A program made the position numbers and the translations under genes. Shown piece by piece: positions 17,229 to 28,110 of a stretch of 64,000 nt of DNA. This DNA is from Sporosarcina sp. 6E9. GTDB taxonomy: Bacteria; Bacillota; Bacilli; Bacillales_A; Planococcaceae. The stretch lies in contig NZ_JAGEMN010000004.1 in the NCBI RefSeq assembly GCF_017921835.1, positions 124,001 through 188,000 of the forward strand, in the 5' to 3' direction. Positions within the stretch are counted from its first letter, which is position 1, and each line of letters starts with the position of its first letter. Below the pieces are notes generated by a model. That model did not search any database, was not told the DNA's origin, and was given only the letters and a program-made list of their open reading frames with translations.

Positions 17229-17486
17229 TTATTTTTCACGCTCAACTAGTTCAGCAAGAGACGAAAGCGCTTTCTCCTCATCACTTCCCTTTGCCATCAG
17301 GGTGACTTTTGTTCCTTGCGCAATCGCCAAACTCATGATGCCCATGATACTTTTTGCATTCACTTGGCGGTCATCTTTTTTCAAAAAGATATCCGCCGCA
17401 AATCGATTCGCTTCCTGCACGAATAATGCCGCTTGCCTTGCTTGAAGCCCAGGCTTCATTTTGACTTCTACTTCTTTTTCCATCAT
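17229..17486 (-). CDS. crh: Catabolite repression HPr-like protein Crh
   Basis: 85 residues, an HPr paralogue. The position of the PTS phosphorylation site His15 is Gln15 (GLQAR), as in B. subtilis Crh, so it cannot carry PTS phosphate. The regulatory Ser46 (NAKSIMG) is present and would be phosphorylated by HPr kinase, encoded in this window at 25756-26706. P-Ser-Crh acts as a CcpA cofactor and is reported to bind methylglyoxal synthase, also encoded here (47859). SD AAAGGAG. It is the last gene of the Nudix-rapZ-yvcK-whiA-crh cluster. Confidence 0.95.
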   Translation of the reverse strand: MMEKEVEVKMKPGLQARQAALFVQEANRFAADIFLKKDDRQVNAKSIMGIMSLAIAQGTKVTLMAKGSDEEKALSSLAELVEREK

Positions 17487-17515
17487 CTTTAGTCATACTC
17501 CTTTGTAACGTGACC

Positions 17516-18463
17516 TTACGTAATGCCAATTTCGCCATTACGAAGATTGTCCGCAATTTCTTCTATTTTTCTTAATCGATGATTCACGCCAGATTTACTA
17601 ACCGAAGCACCAGAAACAAGTTCTCCGAGTTCCTTCAACGTGATGTCTTGATGTTCTACGCGTAAATGCGCGATTTCCTGTAACCTATCAGGTAATTGAT
17701 CCAATCCGATTGTCCGTTGAATGTATTCGATATTCCCGACTTGTCGTTGCGCTGCGCTAATCGTTTTATTCATATTCGCTGTTTCGCAGTTAACAAGTCG
17801 ATTTACACTATTACGCATATCTCGTAATATACGTATATCTTCAAATTTCATCAACGCTGAGTGCGCACCGACGATTCTTAAAAAATCGGATATCTTTTCA
17901 GCTTCTTTTAAATAAGCAATGTAGCCATTTTTACGTTCAATTGATTTCGCATTCAAATGAAATTCATTCATCAAATCTACAAGGGCTTCACTGTGTTCCT
18001 TATAAATCGAGAATATCTCCAAATGATAGGATGAGGTCTTCGGATTATTTACCGATCCTCCCGCGAGAAATGCGCCCCGAAGATACGCGCGTTGGCAACA
18101 TTTATCTTTGACTAACTCCTGAGAAATCTCATTCTTAAATTCGAAAGTTCCGGTAAGAATAAGTAAATCTTTAAGCAACGGTTTTGCACCTTCACGAATT
18201 CGGCAAATATACACATTATTTTTCTTCAATTGCATTTTTTTTCTTACGAGTAATTCAATTTTATATGGATAAAGACGCCTTAAATTCGAATAGAGACGCC
18301 GCGCAATCGCGGCATTTTCAGTTTGGACATCTAGACTTAATGATTTATTTGAAAAAGATACCGAGCCGTTCATGCGGATAAATGCCGCGACTTCCGAACG
18401 TGTGCAACAGTCTTCCCCTTCGATTTGCGTAAGTTCCTTTTTAGTTCTTGATGCGAAAGACAT
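17516..18463 (-). CDS. whiA: DNA-binding protein WhiA
   Basis: 315 residues. N-terminal LAGLIDADG-homing-endonuclease-like domain ([14 protein letters not shown]..., [13 protein letters not shown]...YHLEI) lacking endonuclease residues, then a C-terminal helix-turn-helix ([26 protein letters not shown]). In Bacillus WhiA affects cell division and chromosome segregation; in actinomycetes it is a sporulation regulator. SD AGGAGAGG. Located between yvcK and crh in the conserved order. Confidence 0.96.
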   Translation of the reverse strand: MSFASRTKKELTQIEGEDCCTRSEVAAFIRMNGSVSFSNKSLSLDVQTENAAIARRLYSNLRRLYPYKIELLVRKKMQLKKNNVYICRIREGAKPLLKDLLILTGTFEFKNEISQELVKDKCCQRAYLRGAFLAGGSVNNPKTSSYHLEIFSIYKEHSEALVDLMNEFHLNAKSIERKNGYIAYLKEAEKISDFLRIVGAHSALMKFEDIRILRDMRNSVNRLVNCETANMNKTISAAQRQVGNIEYIQRTIGLDQLPDRLQEIAHLRVEHQDITLKELGELVSGASVSKSGVNHRLRKIEEIADNLRNGEIGIT

Positions 18464-18486
18464 GACACCTCTCCTTTCTCAGTTAA

Positions 18487-19470
18487 TCACATCTTTTTCT
18501 TGCCTGCCGTGCTTTCCATATATTGAATAAGCCATGAAGCAACTTCTTTAGATTCGTGGCGGATTTGACCATCAATCAATGTAGCAATTTCTCTTTTAAC
18601 GACATTCGGGACCAGTTTTTCTAATTCCGCCATATCATGTTCAACAGGCGATGGCGGCCCTTTGTATTCGCCTTCTTCATAGAGTGTAGTAAAATCCGTC
18701 GTATTTAATAAGACTGTATCTATAAATGCCCCACCCGCGTGATCGTATAGGGCTTTAACATGTTCTGAGGCCGAGTATTCAAAAGTTTCTCCAGCTTGCG
18801 TCGTCAAGTTGCAAATATACACCTTTTTAGCCGAACATTCCATTACCGCATCGCGAATCGCTTGAACAAGTATTGTCGGTAATATGCTCGTATATAAACT
18901 TCCCGGACCAAAAATCACTAAATCGGCATTCCTAAGTGCTTGGATTGTCTCAGGTAATGGCTTAACTTCTGTTGGAGACAAGTACACTTTACGAATACGT
19001 CGACCATAAACTGGGATTTTCGACTCTCCGGTTACGATTGTCCCGTCTTCCAGCTCCGCATGTAATGTAATTCTTTGATTAGCAGCTGGAAGAACTTTTC
19101 CTTGGATATTTAATATATGACTCATCTGTTCCACAGCACGCGCAAAATCTCCAGTAATATTCGTCATCGCAGCAAGCATTAAATTTCCAAGAGAATGACC
19201 TTTTAAATCTTTCGAACTTGCAAATCTGTATTGAAACATCTTCTCGATTAGTGGCTCTACATCCGATAATGCAGCCATAACATTACGAACATCTCCTGGA
19301 GGTGGTATATCATATTCATCGAGTAGCCTGCCAGAACTGCCGCCGTCGTCTGCAACTGTAACAACTGCTGTAATTTCAACTGGATATTTCTTCAATCCGC
19401 GAACTAGTGTCGCCAGCCCGGTTCCTCCACCGAAAATTACAACCTTCTTTTTTTCCCCCGAGTGCGGCAT
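18487..19470 (-). CDS. yvcK: Gluconeogenesis factor YvcK (CofD-like)
   Basis: 327 residues with the nucleotide-sugar-binding CofD-like fold: IFGGGTGLATLVRGL near the N-terminus, VTVADDGGSSGRLLDEY and GDVRNVMAAL. B. subtilis YvcK binds UDP-sugars, is needed for growth on gluconeogenic carbon sources and influences cell-wall synthesis. The AAAGGG SD overlaps the end of rapZ. Part of the tight rapZ-yvcK-whiA-crh unit. Confidence 0.95.
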   Translation of the reverse strand: MPHSGEKKKVVIFGGGTGLATLVRGLKKYPVEITAVVTVADDGGSSGRLLDEYDIPPPGDVRNVMAALSDVEPLIEKMFQYRFASSKDLKGHSLGNLMLAAMTNITGDFARAVEQMSHILNIQGKVLPAANQRITLHAELEDGTIVTGESKIPVYGRRIRKVYLSPTEVKPLPETIQALRNADLVIFGPGSLYTSILPTILVQAIRDAVMECSAKKVYICNLTTQAGETFEYSASEHVKALYDHAGGAFIDTVLLNTTDFTTLYEEGEYKGPPSPVEHDMAELEKLVPNVVKREIATLIDGQIRHESKEVASWLIQYMESTAGKKKM

Positions 19471-19474
19471 TCTG

Positions 19475-20371
19475 TCAACCCTTTCTCTTTTCGATATCCC
19501 GATGAGTTATGAATGTCCGATATTCCTCGTCAAAATGGGCACCAAAATATTCAGCAAGTGTTACTGAACGATGTTGTCCGCCAGTACATCCAAACGCGAT
19601 AATAACTTGAGATTTTCCTTCGTTTTTATACTGTGGAATTAGAAACTTAAACAGGTCAGTCAGCTTTTGAAGAAGAATTTGGGTTTCGCCCCACTTCAGA
19701 ACATACTCAGATACGTCTTTATCAAGTCCTGTTTGTGGTTTTAACTCTTTAATATAAAATGGATTCGGTAGAAAACGCACATCGAACACAACATCCGCAT
19801 CAATTGGCATTCCATGTTTGAATCCAAAGGATATAAAATTCAATGTAAATACAGAATCTGTTCTAGAAGAAAACTCCGCTATAATTTTCTCCCTTAATTC
19901 ACGTGGGAGTAAGTCGGATGTATCGTAGATTGAACGAGCGCGACCTTTTAACTCTGAAAGCAACAGTCTTTCTTTACGAATACCCTCTAGCAATAAACCG
20001 CCTTCTGAAAGTGGATGTGAACGCCTGCTTTCTTTGTAACGCTTAACGAGCGCTTCATCATTTGCATCCAAGAATAATATTCTTGATGACACACCTTCCG
20101 CATTTAACAAGTCATCAAACGCACCGATAAGTGAATCAAACAAATCACCTCCGCGCGTATCCATAACAGCCGCAATCCGTCGCATTGGATTGTCTGATTT
20201 CATCATCAAATCAAGAAAAGTCACGAGCAACTCCGGAGGCAAGTTATCAATACAATAAAAACCGAGATCCTCAAAACTTTGCATGGCAACCGTCTTCCCC
20301 GCGCCTGACATACCTGTAATAATGACAAGTTCCACATCGTTATTGTTTATACCATTTTCATTTTCTGTCAT
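19475..20371 (-). CDS. rapZ: RNase adapter / nucleotide-binding protein RapZ (YvcJ)
   Basis: 298 residues with an N-terminal P-loop (GMSGAGKT), a conserved [21 protein letters not shown] segment and a C-terminal domain with [10 protein letters not shown]. The E. coli protein guides RNase E to a small RNA; B. subtilis YvcJ hydrolyses GTP/ATP and affects competence. The direct role here is inferred from family only. The ATG follows the Nudix stop by one base, and its SD is formed by the Gly-rich codons at the end of the Nudix gene. Confidence 0.94.
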   Translation of the reverse strand: MTENENGINNNDVELVIITGMSGAGKTVAMQSFEDLGFYCIDNLPPELLVTFLDLMMKSDNPMRRIAAVMDTRGGDLFDSLIGAFDDLLNAEGVSSRILFLDANDEALVKRYKESRRSHPLSEGGLLLEGIRKERLLLSELKGRARSIYDTSDLLPRELREKIIAEFSSRTDSVFTLNFISFGFKHGMPIDADVVFDVRFLPNPFYIKELKPQTGLDKDVSEYVLKWGETQILLQKLTDLFKFLIPQYKNEGKSQVIIAFGCTGGQHRSVTLAEYFGAHFDEEYRTFITHRDIEKRKG

Positions 20372-20372
20372 T

Positions 20373-20855
20373 TTAATATCCCCCTCCCACAGACTTTTGA
20401 AGCTTTTCGTTTAACAGCTTGAATTGTTCCGTGTAATAGAACGTTCCGTATTGCATTCCAGATTCAGAAACTGCAAACAATAAATTCGTTCGATCTCCTT
20501 CGGCCATTGGAAGCGTATGTAAACTTTCGACAGGATGCCAGTCAAGTTTCCCTTCCGTTGTTGTTTCAAAAGGAACGCCTTCCAGGTCATGAGCGACGAA
20601 TGTATAAAGCATCCATTCGTCCTTAACAATTTTATCAGCGTCGTCTTTAATCATCATCGTATAGACGCCTTTTAAATGAGGGTTAATCGGTGTTGTTCCC
20701 GTCTCCTCAGTAAACTCTCGTACCGCGGCTTCATATATAGATTCACCAGAATCCATTTTCCCACCTGGGGCTACGTACCAGCCTCGTCGCGGCTTCTTTA
20801 ATAATAATACATGATTGTCTTTTACTACCAATAAATTTGCAATTCTTTGCATCAT
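20373..20855 (-). CDS. yvcI: Nudix hydrolase (YvcI type)
   Basis: 160 residues. The Nudix box is complete: G-x5-E-x7-REFTEETGT ([22 protein letters not shown]), so a metal-dependent pyrophosphohydrolase of nucleotide-type substrates is expected; the substrate is unknown. In B. subtilis yvcI heads the yvcI-yvcJ-yvcK-yvcL(whiA)-crh group and the order is the same here. ATG 20855 is used, with a second ATG directly after. Confidence 0.88.
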   Translation of the reverse strand: MMQRIANLLVVKDNHVLLLKKPRRGWYVAPGGKMDSGESIYEAAVREFTEETGTTPINPHLKGVYTMMIKDDADKIVKDEWMLYTFVAHDLEGVPFETTTEGKLDWHPVESLHTLPMAEGDRTNLLFAVSESGMQYGTFYYTEQFKLLNEKLQKSVGGGY

Positions 20856-20954
20856 TACATCCCCACTCTACTTGTACCGTTATACCCATTATACATCTTT
20901 GGTCACCAAAACTGCATTAGAAACGCATATTTACTAATAAAACAATTTTAACAT

Positions 20955-20993
20955 AAAAAAAGGTCACCTACCGGAACTAACCGGCAGGCGACC
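20955..20993 (-). terminator. Terminator downstream of trxB
   Basis: A 13-bp stem with two mismatches, GGTCACCTACCGG / CCGGCAGGCGACC (20962-20993), then seven T on the minus strand. It separates trxB from the Nudix operon. Confidence 0.85.
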
Positions 20994-21098
20994 AAGTACT
21001 TACTATATCAAAAGGGGGGTCAATTGATATTACACTACTAGTGTACCCTTTAGATGTTGCATTTCTGTTACAAGCACATTAAAGATAGATTAAATATA

Positions 21099-22097
<999 letters not shown>

Positions 22098-22122
22098 TTA
22101 ACACCACCATCAACACAACTGC

Positions 22123-23646
22123 TTAAGAATTCAAATGCGGCAAAAACTCCATTAATTCATTCACGTATTTTGTCAACGTCGGCGTTGAGATCCCATACTT
22201 TTCTGCCATCGCTTTTTTGGTAACACCTGTGTAGCGTGCAGACTGAAACATATAATCAGCCGCAGAAGCTAGCCCTTTTGGATTAGAGAACTGGTATGAT
22301 CTTAATAACGCACTTTCACACAGTGTAAACCACATTTGAAAAAGATGAGTCGCTTCATGATTTAACGGTTGGTAGTTTGCGTATAATAACTCCGTCGTTT
22401 CTAACGCACGTATAAATGAACGATCAAATGTCGTTTCGGGCATGAATTCATAATTCAGTCCACTAGCCAGAAATAATCGTTCAACATCACTTAGTTCTTC
22501 AACAATAATATATGACGGATGCGATATGATTTCTTGCTTATGCGCGGATTTCCCTAGAAGATAGAAACCCAACATGCGCTCACTTCTATACTCATTTCGA
22601 ATTTTTCCAAGCAAGAAGTTTCGATCTTGCTCAACGGAATTGGGTTCAAAGTCTTCTGTAAGATCCTTCCATGGTTCGAAACCTTCTTTGGAAGGGTCTA
22701 TGTCAATCAGGCTAGCATAGGACTTTTTCGCAATCTGTTCGTGGCCAGTGAAGTAGGCAGCATGCGCCAACCAAAAATAAAAACCGGCGTCCCCTTCAAA
22801 ACCATTCTTTTGAATCCCTCTCAGCAAATGGAACGCTTCAGCGTGCTTACCAACAAGCGCAAAAGTTGCCCCAAGTTTATATCGATGTTCAATTAAATAC
22901 GGCTTGATTTTCATAAGCAATTCAAGCAAAGAAGCTAATTTCTCCTCTTTTTTTTCATAATAATAAAAAACAGCAAGATTACATAAAGCATGAAGGTTAC
23001 CGTGATTTTTTTCTAATACCTCATGAAGGAGCGTAGTCGCTTTCTTCTTTTTCCCGACGTAAAAATAGGCCAATGCAAGATTATTATAAGCCGCCCAAAA
23101 TTCAGGATAATCCGTAATAATCGATTCAAGCAATTCAATAGCTTCTTTAAAATTTCCTGATTCCATAAGGCGACGCGCTTTTTCCTGGAGAAAGTACACT
23201 TCCTTATCTACATCGTCATCTTCGTCCATGTACTTCTCTTTTTGTTCGACAAAGTCAATTATCTCCCTGCATTCGTCACCAAAGGATCCCTGGGGATCTT
23301 TTAACAAGTACTTTTCGGCATACTTTCTTGCATCTTTTAATAAACCTAGATGTGCATGAATTTCAGCTAAATAGAAAATAACCTCGTTCTCTTCTGGATT
23401 AAGTGAATACGAGGTCAGCAAAATCTCATGCGCCTCATCAAAACGACCTTCTTCCATAATAAGAACGCCGTATTGCATAAGAATTTGCGGATCATTCGGG
23501 CTCAACTCTGTAGCCCTTTTCAAATATTTATGCGCTTCATCGAAACGGTCCCTGTTCATAGACCGAATCGCTTTATCATAATAAAATCTACCGTCAGGAA
23601 TAAATGTTATTATTTTATTATCATCTGGTGTTTGTTTTTTATCCAA
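22123..23646 (-). CDS. yvcD: Tetratricopeptide-repeat protein with C-terminal helix-turn-helix (YvcD-like)
   Basis: 507 residues. TPR-like helices run from residue ~25 to ~290 (for example RFDEAHKYLKRATELSPNDP and NFKEAIELLESIITDYPE). An acidic patch EDDDVD sits near 140. The C-terminal ~35 residues read TKKAMAEKYGISTPTLTKYVNELM, a DNA-binding-type helix-turn-helix. B. subtilis YvcD is of this type and lies in the same neighbourhood. Function is unknown. TTG start with GGGGGAA 5 nt upstream. Confidence 0.82.
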   Translation of the reverse strand: MDKKQTPDDNKIITFIPDGRFYYDKAIRSMNRDRFDEAHKYLKRATELSPNDPQILMQYGVLIMEEGRFDEAHEILLTSYSLNPEENEVIFYLAEIHAHLGLLKDARKYAEKYLLKDPQGSFGDECREIIDFVEQKEKYMDEDDDVDKEVYFLQEKARRLMESGNFKEAIELLESIITDYPEFWAAYNNLALAYFYVGKKKKATTLLHEVLEKNHGNLHALCNLAVFYYYEKKEEKLASLLELLMKIKPYLIEHRYKLGATFALVGKHAEAFHLLRGIQKNGFEGDAGFYFWLAHAAYFTGHEQIAKKSYASLIDIDPSKEGFEPWKDLTEDFEPNSVEQDRNFLLGKIRNEYRSERMLGFYLLGKSAHKQEIISHPSYIIVEELSDVERLFLASGLNYEFMPETTFDRSFIRALETTELLYANYQPLNHEATHLFQMWFTLCESALLRSYQFSNPKGLASAADYMFQSARYTGVTKKAMAEKYGISTPTLTKYVNELMEFLPHLNS

Positions 23647-23709
23647 TCAAATTCCCCCGAAAACAATCAAGAAGGAACGTTTTACACGCCCCTCCTCCTT
23701 ATTAAACCT

Positions 23710-23718
23710 ATTATACCA
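23710..23718 (-). promoter_or_regulatory. Extended -10 promoter of the TPR gene
   Basis: TGGTATAAT on the minus strand (TGn plus a perfect TATAAT), about 65 bp before the start. No good -35 is seen, which is tolerated by extended -10 promoters. Confidence 0.55.
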
Positions 23719-23748
23719 TAAAGCAGTTGAGTTCTATCCATTTTACTT

Positions 23749-24276
23749 TCATGGCACATTCGACCGTGAAGATTGACGTTGCTCCATCTGCTCTTTTGTA
23801 AATATTATTTTTACTGGATTACCGCCGGCAAAAACACCGGGTGGTATATCTCGATTAACAAGGGTTGCCGCGGAGACAATTGCACCATCACCAATCTTAA
23901 CTCCCGGAAGAATCGTTGAATTTGCACCGATTAATACATTCTTTCCTATGACAACATCACCAATTCGATATTCATCTATTAAATATTCATGCGCTAAAAT
24001 CGTCGTATTATACCCGATAATTGAGTTGTCGCCGACTTGAATCCGTTCAGGAAACATAACATCCGGCATGACCATTAATGCAAATGATGTTTTTTCCCCA
24101 ACTTTCATTTTTAAAAACGTCCGAAACAAAAAGTTTTTGAATGAAATAAACGGCGTATACCTAGACATTTGAATTACAAAAAAGTTTTTAGCTACCTTAA
24201 AAAAAGGAACAGTTTTATAAATATGCCAAAGTGAATTAGCGTCTCCTATTGTGGGGTACCTTTCTGTCCGCCTCAA
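23749..24276 (-). CDS. yvoF: Hexapeptide-repeat acyltransferase (YvoF type)
   Basis: 175 residues of the left-handed beta-helix acetyltransferase family. The C-terminal half shows repeated [LIV]GxxxxI units (VGDNSIIGYNTTI, IGDVVIGKNVLIGANSTILPGVKIGDGAIVSAATLV) and the GNPVKII end typical of O-acetyltransferases. The acceptor is unknown. TTG start overlapping the ppaX stop (TTGA), preceded by GGAGAAGGAAA. It ends the hprK-lgt-ppaX-yvoF operon, as in B. subtilis. Confidence 0.88.
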   Translation of the reverse strand: MRRTERYPTIGDANSLWHIYKTVPFFKVAKNFFVIQMSRYTPFISFKNFLFRTFLKMKVGEKTSFALMVMPDVMFPERIQVGDNSIIGYNTTILAHEYLIDEYRIGDVVIGKNVLIGANSTILPGVKIGDGAIVSAATLVNRDIPPGVFAGGNPVKIIFTKEQMEQRQSSRSNVP

Positions 24277-24926
24277 TTTCCTTCTCCATTAACAATGGCA
24301 AGCAGATCGGAGATATGGTGAAGCATATAATCCGGATGATACTTTTGCAAAAACGCCTCACCTTTTGCCGACCACGCCACAGCTGCCGTATGTACCCCTG
24401 CATTTTGACCGCCTACTATGTCATGATAGTTATCACCAATCATTAAGGCTTCCTCACGATCAGCATCTAAACGTTTAAGTGCAAGTAAAATCGGTTCTGG
24501 ATCCGGCTTCGTCTTTTCGACATCATCCATACCAATGACGACATCAAAAACGCCTTCAACATCCAGAAGCTTTAACCCTTTATAAATCATATCGTTTCTC
24601 TTTGTTGACACGATGCCCATTTTATAACCGGCATCCTTTAATTTTCGCATCGTTTCAGAGACACCATCAAACTCAAACGCAAGCCTATCGTGATTCGCAA
24701 TATTCCATTCCCTGTATTCTTGAATGAGTTCGTCTACTTTTTCGGGATTGATTAAACCAAATGTTTCAGATAGTTTCGGGCCGTTAAAATGTAGGATTTC
24801 ATCTCTTTCATACTTTCCTGGATAATGCTTGCCAAGGACATGCTCAAATGTTTGGAAAATCAACTCATTTGTGTCAAGCAATGTGCCATCAAAATCAAAT
24901 AATAATGTTGTTAGTTTTTTTGTCAT
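24273..24926 (-). CDS. ppaX: Pyrophosphatase PpaX (HAD family)
   Basis: 217 residues. HAD motif I LFDFDGTLLDT (nucleophile Asp11, acid Asp13), motif II IVSTKR, motif III lysine in KTKPDP, motif IV MIGDNYHD. PpaX hydrolyses the pyrophosphate released when HprK/P dephosphorylates P-Ser-HPr, and it is encoded with hprK, as here. It lies 19 bp after lgt. Confidence 0.95.
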   Translation of the reverse strand: MTKKLTTLLFDFDGTLLDTNELIFQTFEHVLGKHYPGKYERDEILHFNGPKLSETFGLINPEKVDELIQEYREWNIANHDRLAFEFDGVSETMRKLKDAGYKMGIVSTKRNDMIYKGLKLLDVEGVFDVVIGMDDVEKTKPDPEPILLALKRLDADREEALMIGDNYHDIVGGQNAGVHTAAVAWSAKGEAFLQKYHPDYMLHHISDLLAIVNGEGN

Positions 24927-24945
24927 TTATATATACCTCACTCAG

Positions 24946-25752
24946 TTAGTTATCTTGGTATGTTTCGTTAACTTTCCGAACATAACGTCTGATGACGAAA
25001 AATATGACTGCAATAATGATTGTTAAAACTGAGACAACTTGCGCAGTGCGCAAAGCTCCTCCCATCAAACTATCGGTACGCATGCCCTCTATAAAATAGC
25101 GGCCAAATGAGTACCAAGTTAAGTAAAACAAAAACATTTCGCCCCGTTTTAATGAAACCCGGCGAAGTAGCAATAAGATGATGAGTCCAAACAGATTCCA
25201 CATGGATTCATATAAAAACGTCGGATGATAGGTCACGCCGTTTATCGTCATTTGATTCATAATCCAGTCCGGAATGATTGTCGTATTCAAAAAGTGTTCC
25301 GAAACAGGACCACCATGCGCTTCCTGGTTCATGAAGTTGCCCCATCTTCCGATAATTTGGCCAATCAATAGACCCGGTGCTGCTATATCAACTGTTTTCC
25401 AAAAAGAAATCCCACGACGTTTTGTATAAATATAAGTCGTTATAAATGCACCAATGAGTGCACCATGGATGGCGATTCCGCCTTCCCATATTTGAATAAT
25501 TTGCCCCGGATTATCCTTATAATAATCCCAAGAAAATATGACATAATAAATGCGCGCACTAATGATTGAAATCGGTACTGCCCACACCAGTAAATCCGTT
25601 AAAAAGTCAGGATGCATTCCCCTTTTCACCATTTCGCGTTGAACAACGATAAAAGCAAGTACAATGCCAAGTGCAATTAAAATACCGTACCAACGAACCG
25701 GTATTGAGCCAATATGGAAAGCGACTGGGTTAATAGATAATATGTGGATCAT
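24946..25752 (-). CDS. lgt: Prolipoprotein diacylglyceryl transferase
   Basis: 268 residues with seven predicted transmembrane helices. The family signature GRWGNFMNQEAHG is present at ~140, with HGAL and the C-terminal YFIEGMRTDSL. Lgt adds diacylglycerol to the lipobox Cys of prelipoproteins; DppE and PrsA, encoded in this window, are expected substrates. It begins 3 bp after hprK. Confidence 0.97.
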   Translation of the reverse strand: MIHILSINPVAFHIGSIPVRWYGILIALGIVLAFIVVQREMVKRGMHPDFLTDLLVWAVPISIISARIYYVIFSWDYYKDNPGQIIQIWEGGIAIHGALIGAFITTYIYTKRRGISFWKTVDIAAPGLLIGQIIGRWGNFMNQEAHGGPVSEHFLNTTIIPDWIMNQMTINGVTYHPTFLYESMWNLFGLIILLLLRRVSLKRGEMFLFYLTWYSFGRYFIEGMRTDSLMGGALRTAQVVSVLTIIIAVIFFVIRRYVRKVNETYQDN

Positions 25753-25755
25753 TTA

Positions 25756-26706
25756 TCATTCGTTCCCCTCTTCATCGTTTTGACTCGGGTTTTGGTTGAT
25801 TGCATTTGTTAATTTATCCGAAAAATTTTGCGCGGCGTTAACGCCAAGCAATTTCATACGGTAATCCATAGCAGCAACTTCAATAATTACTGACAAATTT
25901 CGCCCAGGCCGTACAGGAACCGTTAGTTTTGTCAATTCAGTATCCATGATTTTCATCTTCTCTTCATCAAGGCCTAGTCGCTCGTACATTTTATCTGTTT
26001 CCCATAATTCAAGATTAATAACAATTAATATTCGCTTATCACTTTTCACAGCACTTGCGCCAAACAGCGTCATAATGTCGATAATACCCACTCCGCGTAT
26101 TTCAAGCATATGTTCAATCAATGGCGGAGAATTCCCGATTAACACATTTTGTGAAACCTCTCTAATTTCGACTAAATCATCTGCGACCAGGCGATGTCCT
26201 CGTTTTACGAGCTCAAGCGCTGTTTCACTTTTTCCAACTCCGCTTTTTCCGGTAATTAACACACCGATTCCATAGACATCGACTAGCACACCATGCATGG
26301 TTGTCATCGGTGCGAGTTTCCCTTCAAGGTAATTTGTAAGCATACCTGAAAAACGAGTCGTTGCAGTCGAAGTATTAAAGACTGGGATTTGTGCATCATT
26401 AGCTGCAACAAGTAATTCCTCAGGAACTTCAACACCATGTGCAACGACAATTGCCGGGGTTATCGACGAACAAAGTTTCTCCATTCGATCCACTCTTTCT
26501 TCAGGCTCAAGCTTTGAAAAAAATGCTAACTCCGTTTTCCCCAAAAGTTGAACACGATCTGCGGGATAAAAATTGAAGAAACCAGCCATTTCCAAACCTG
26601 GTCTGGAAATATCACTTTTATATATTTTCCGGTCAAGTCCACCATCACCAGCACAAATATTCAATCCTAATCGTTCTTGAACATCACGAACAGTAACATA
26701 AGCCAT
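25756..26706 (-). CDS. hprK: HPr kinase/phosphorylase
   Basis: 316 residues. N-terminal domain, then the catalytic domain with Walker [10 protein letters not shown] (153-161), the HprK signature [16 protein letters not shown] (~201) and the C-terminal [17 protein letters not shown]. It phosphorylates Ser46 of HPr and Crh, and reverses this with phosphate, releasing pyrophosphate that PpaX removes. SD AGGTG before ATG. First gene of hprK-lgt-ppaX-yvoF. Confidence 0.97.
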   Translation of the reverse strand: MAYVTVRDVQERLGLNICAGDGGLDRKIYKSDISRPGLEMAGFFNFYPADRVQLLGKTELAFFSKLEPEERVDRMEKLCSSITPAIVVAHGVEVPEELLVAANDAQIPVFNTSTATTRFSGMLTNYLEGKLAPMTTMHGVLVDVYGIGVLITGKSGVGKSETALELVKRGHRLVADDLVEIREVSQNVLIGNSPPLIEHMLEIRGVGIIDIMTLFGASAVKSDKRILIVINLELWETDKMYERLGLDEEKMKIMDTELTKLTVPVRPGRNLSVIIEVAAMDYRMKLLGVNAAQNFSDKLTNAINQNPSQNDEEGNE

Positions 26707-26783
26707 TCATAACACACCTTCCACTTTTTCTATATGTTCTTACTTTAACATAATTCAACTAATTGTCGCTTTAAGTGAAATAG

Positions 26784-26816
26784 AAAAAGAACATTCACCA
26801 AGGAATGTTCTTTTTT
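26784..26816 (-). terminator. Terminator of yvlB (symmetrical hairpin)
   Basis: A perfect 13-bp stem AAAAAGAACATTC / GAATGTTCTTTTT with loop ACCAAG; functional on the minus strand and in principle on both. Confidence 0.85.
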
Positions 26817-26822
26817 ACTAAC

Positions 26823-28043
26823 TCACTTTGCATTATAACAAACAAGGACTGAACCCGTTTTTGCTTCTCCAAATATATATAGCGGGTTGTCTTGACTTTC
26901 GACATCTTTTGAAAAGCGGATTGATCTTTGTAATAGTAAATCTTGCTCGGCCGTACGGTTCACATCATCGAGCTGTAAATCTAGTCGCCCCATATTCGAT
27001 GCGATTTCACCTGACAATGCAAGACCAGTTGGTATATATAATTCAACCGAACCGCTCATTGTTTTAGCTTCGATTTTTGAGGCTTTTTCATTTGTTGTTG
27101 TCACAACGACATGTCCACTTAGCGATTGGGCTTCCACTTCTTTTAAATCGCCATCAATATAAACACGGCCGTTTAAGGTCTCCGCAGATAGATTTTCGCC
27201 GCTTAAGCCAGTCAATCTTATTTCGCCATTTGCGGTTTCGAAGTCAGCGGTAGTAAACTTCAATGTAGATATATCAATTTTACCATTCGCTGTTTTTACA
27301 TGTACTTTTTTCGCCTCAGCATCCTTCATCTGGAATGATCCATTCATCAAACGAACATTAAGCTCTTTATATTCTTTTTGAGGCAAAAATAATTCTAGAT
27401 TCACCTTAGTCATTTTCATCTTGCTTGAAATTCTCAATTTGTTGTCATCCGTGACGACGAGCACCTTTTCGAGAAAGTCTTCTTTCGCTTTCGTTTCTGA
27501 TTCGTTGTTAAATGCCTTCACCGAAAATTCCGCGCGTGCTTCTTTTTCATCAGTGTAATGGACTGTTATTTTCCCGTTATCGATGTCTAAAAGTAGTTCA
27601 TCAATTTTATCCATCGGTTTGTTAATGGTGTGGGAAAATAACACAGATTCGCCAAATGGAGATTCAATATCAAACTCCTTCACTGTTTGTACGGCTGTTT
27701 GCATAAACTGCATGAAACGATCGCTAACATTGGTAAAATCTTTACGCAAGTCCTCTAGGAAGTCATCCATTGATTGTTTGGACGTCTTGGATTTCCCCGA
27801 ATTCCCGGATTGATTGTTTTCTTGATCGGGGTCCGATTTTTTTTCAGTTTCAGAACTCGTTGTCTCTTTTTCCGTTGTATCCGATGAAGTTTCGCTTTCA
27901 GTTGTTTCTTCTAAACTTGGGGATTGGCTTGTTTCTGTCGATGTTTGTTCCTCATTCAAGTTTTCTAAAAGGGTTAACGCTTCGTCCGTGGTTATCGTAC
28001 CGTTTTCCAACATTGTCAATATCCGCTTTCTTTTACTTTGCAT
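26823..28043 (-). CDS. yvlB: DUF4097 (YvlB/LiaG-like) protein with SHOCT-like N-terminus
   Basis: 406 residues. Residues 1-32 are a short helical SHOCT-like domain (RKRILTMLENGTITTDEALTLLENL). Residues ~33-90 are a low-complexity linker dominated by Ser, Thr and Glu. From ~140 the protein is a right-handed beta repeat (DUF4097) with serial GKI/GEI/GRV turns such as TANGKIDIST and TLNGRVYIDG. Orthologues in B. subtilis (yvlB) lie in yvlABCD upstream of hprK; yvlC and yvlD are not present here. Its function is unknown, and a cell-envelope stress link is inferred from LiaG. SD AGGAGGCGG. Confidence 0.83.
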   Translation of the reverse strand: MQSKRKRILTMLENGTITTDEALTLLENLNEEQTSTETSQSPSLEETTESETSSDTTEKETTSSETEKKSDPDQENNQSGNSGKSKTSKQSMDDFLEDLRKDFTNVSDRFMQFMQTAVQTVKEFDIESPFGESVLFSHTINKPMDKIDELLLDIDNGKITVHYTDEKEARAEFSVKAFNNESETKAKEDFLEKVLVVTDDNKLRISSKMKMTKVNLELFLPQKEYKELNVRLMNGSFQMKDAEAKKVHVKTANGKIDISTLKFTTADFETANGEIRLTGLSGENLSAETLNGRVYIDGDLKEVEAQSLSGHVVVTTTNEKASKIEAKTMSGSVELYIPTGLALSGEIASNMGRLDLQLDDVNRTAEQDLLLQRSIRFSKDVESQDNPLYIFGEAKTGSVLVCYNAK

Positions 28044-28110
28044 TCTTCCGCCTCCTAATTTGGATCTCTACTTGTGATTAGTATATATACGGTTGCATTC
28101 GTTAAAAGTT

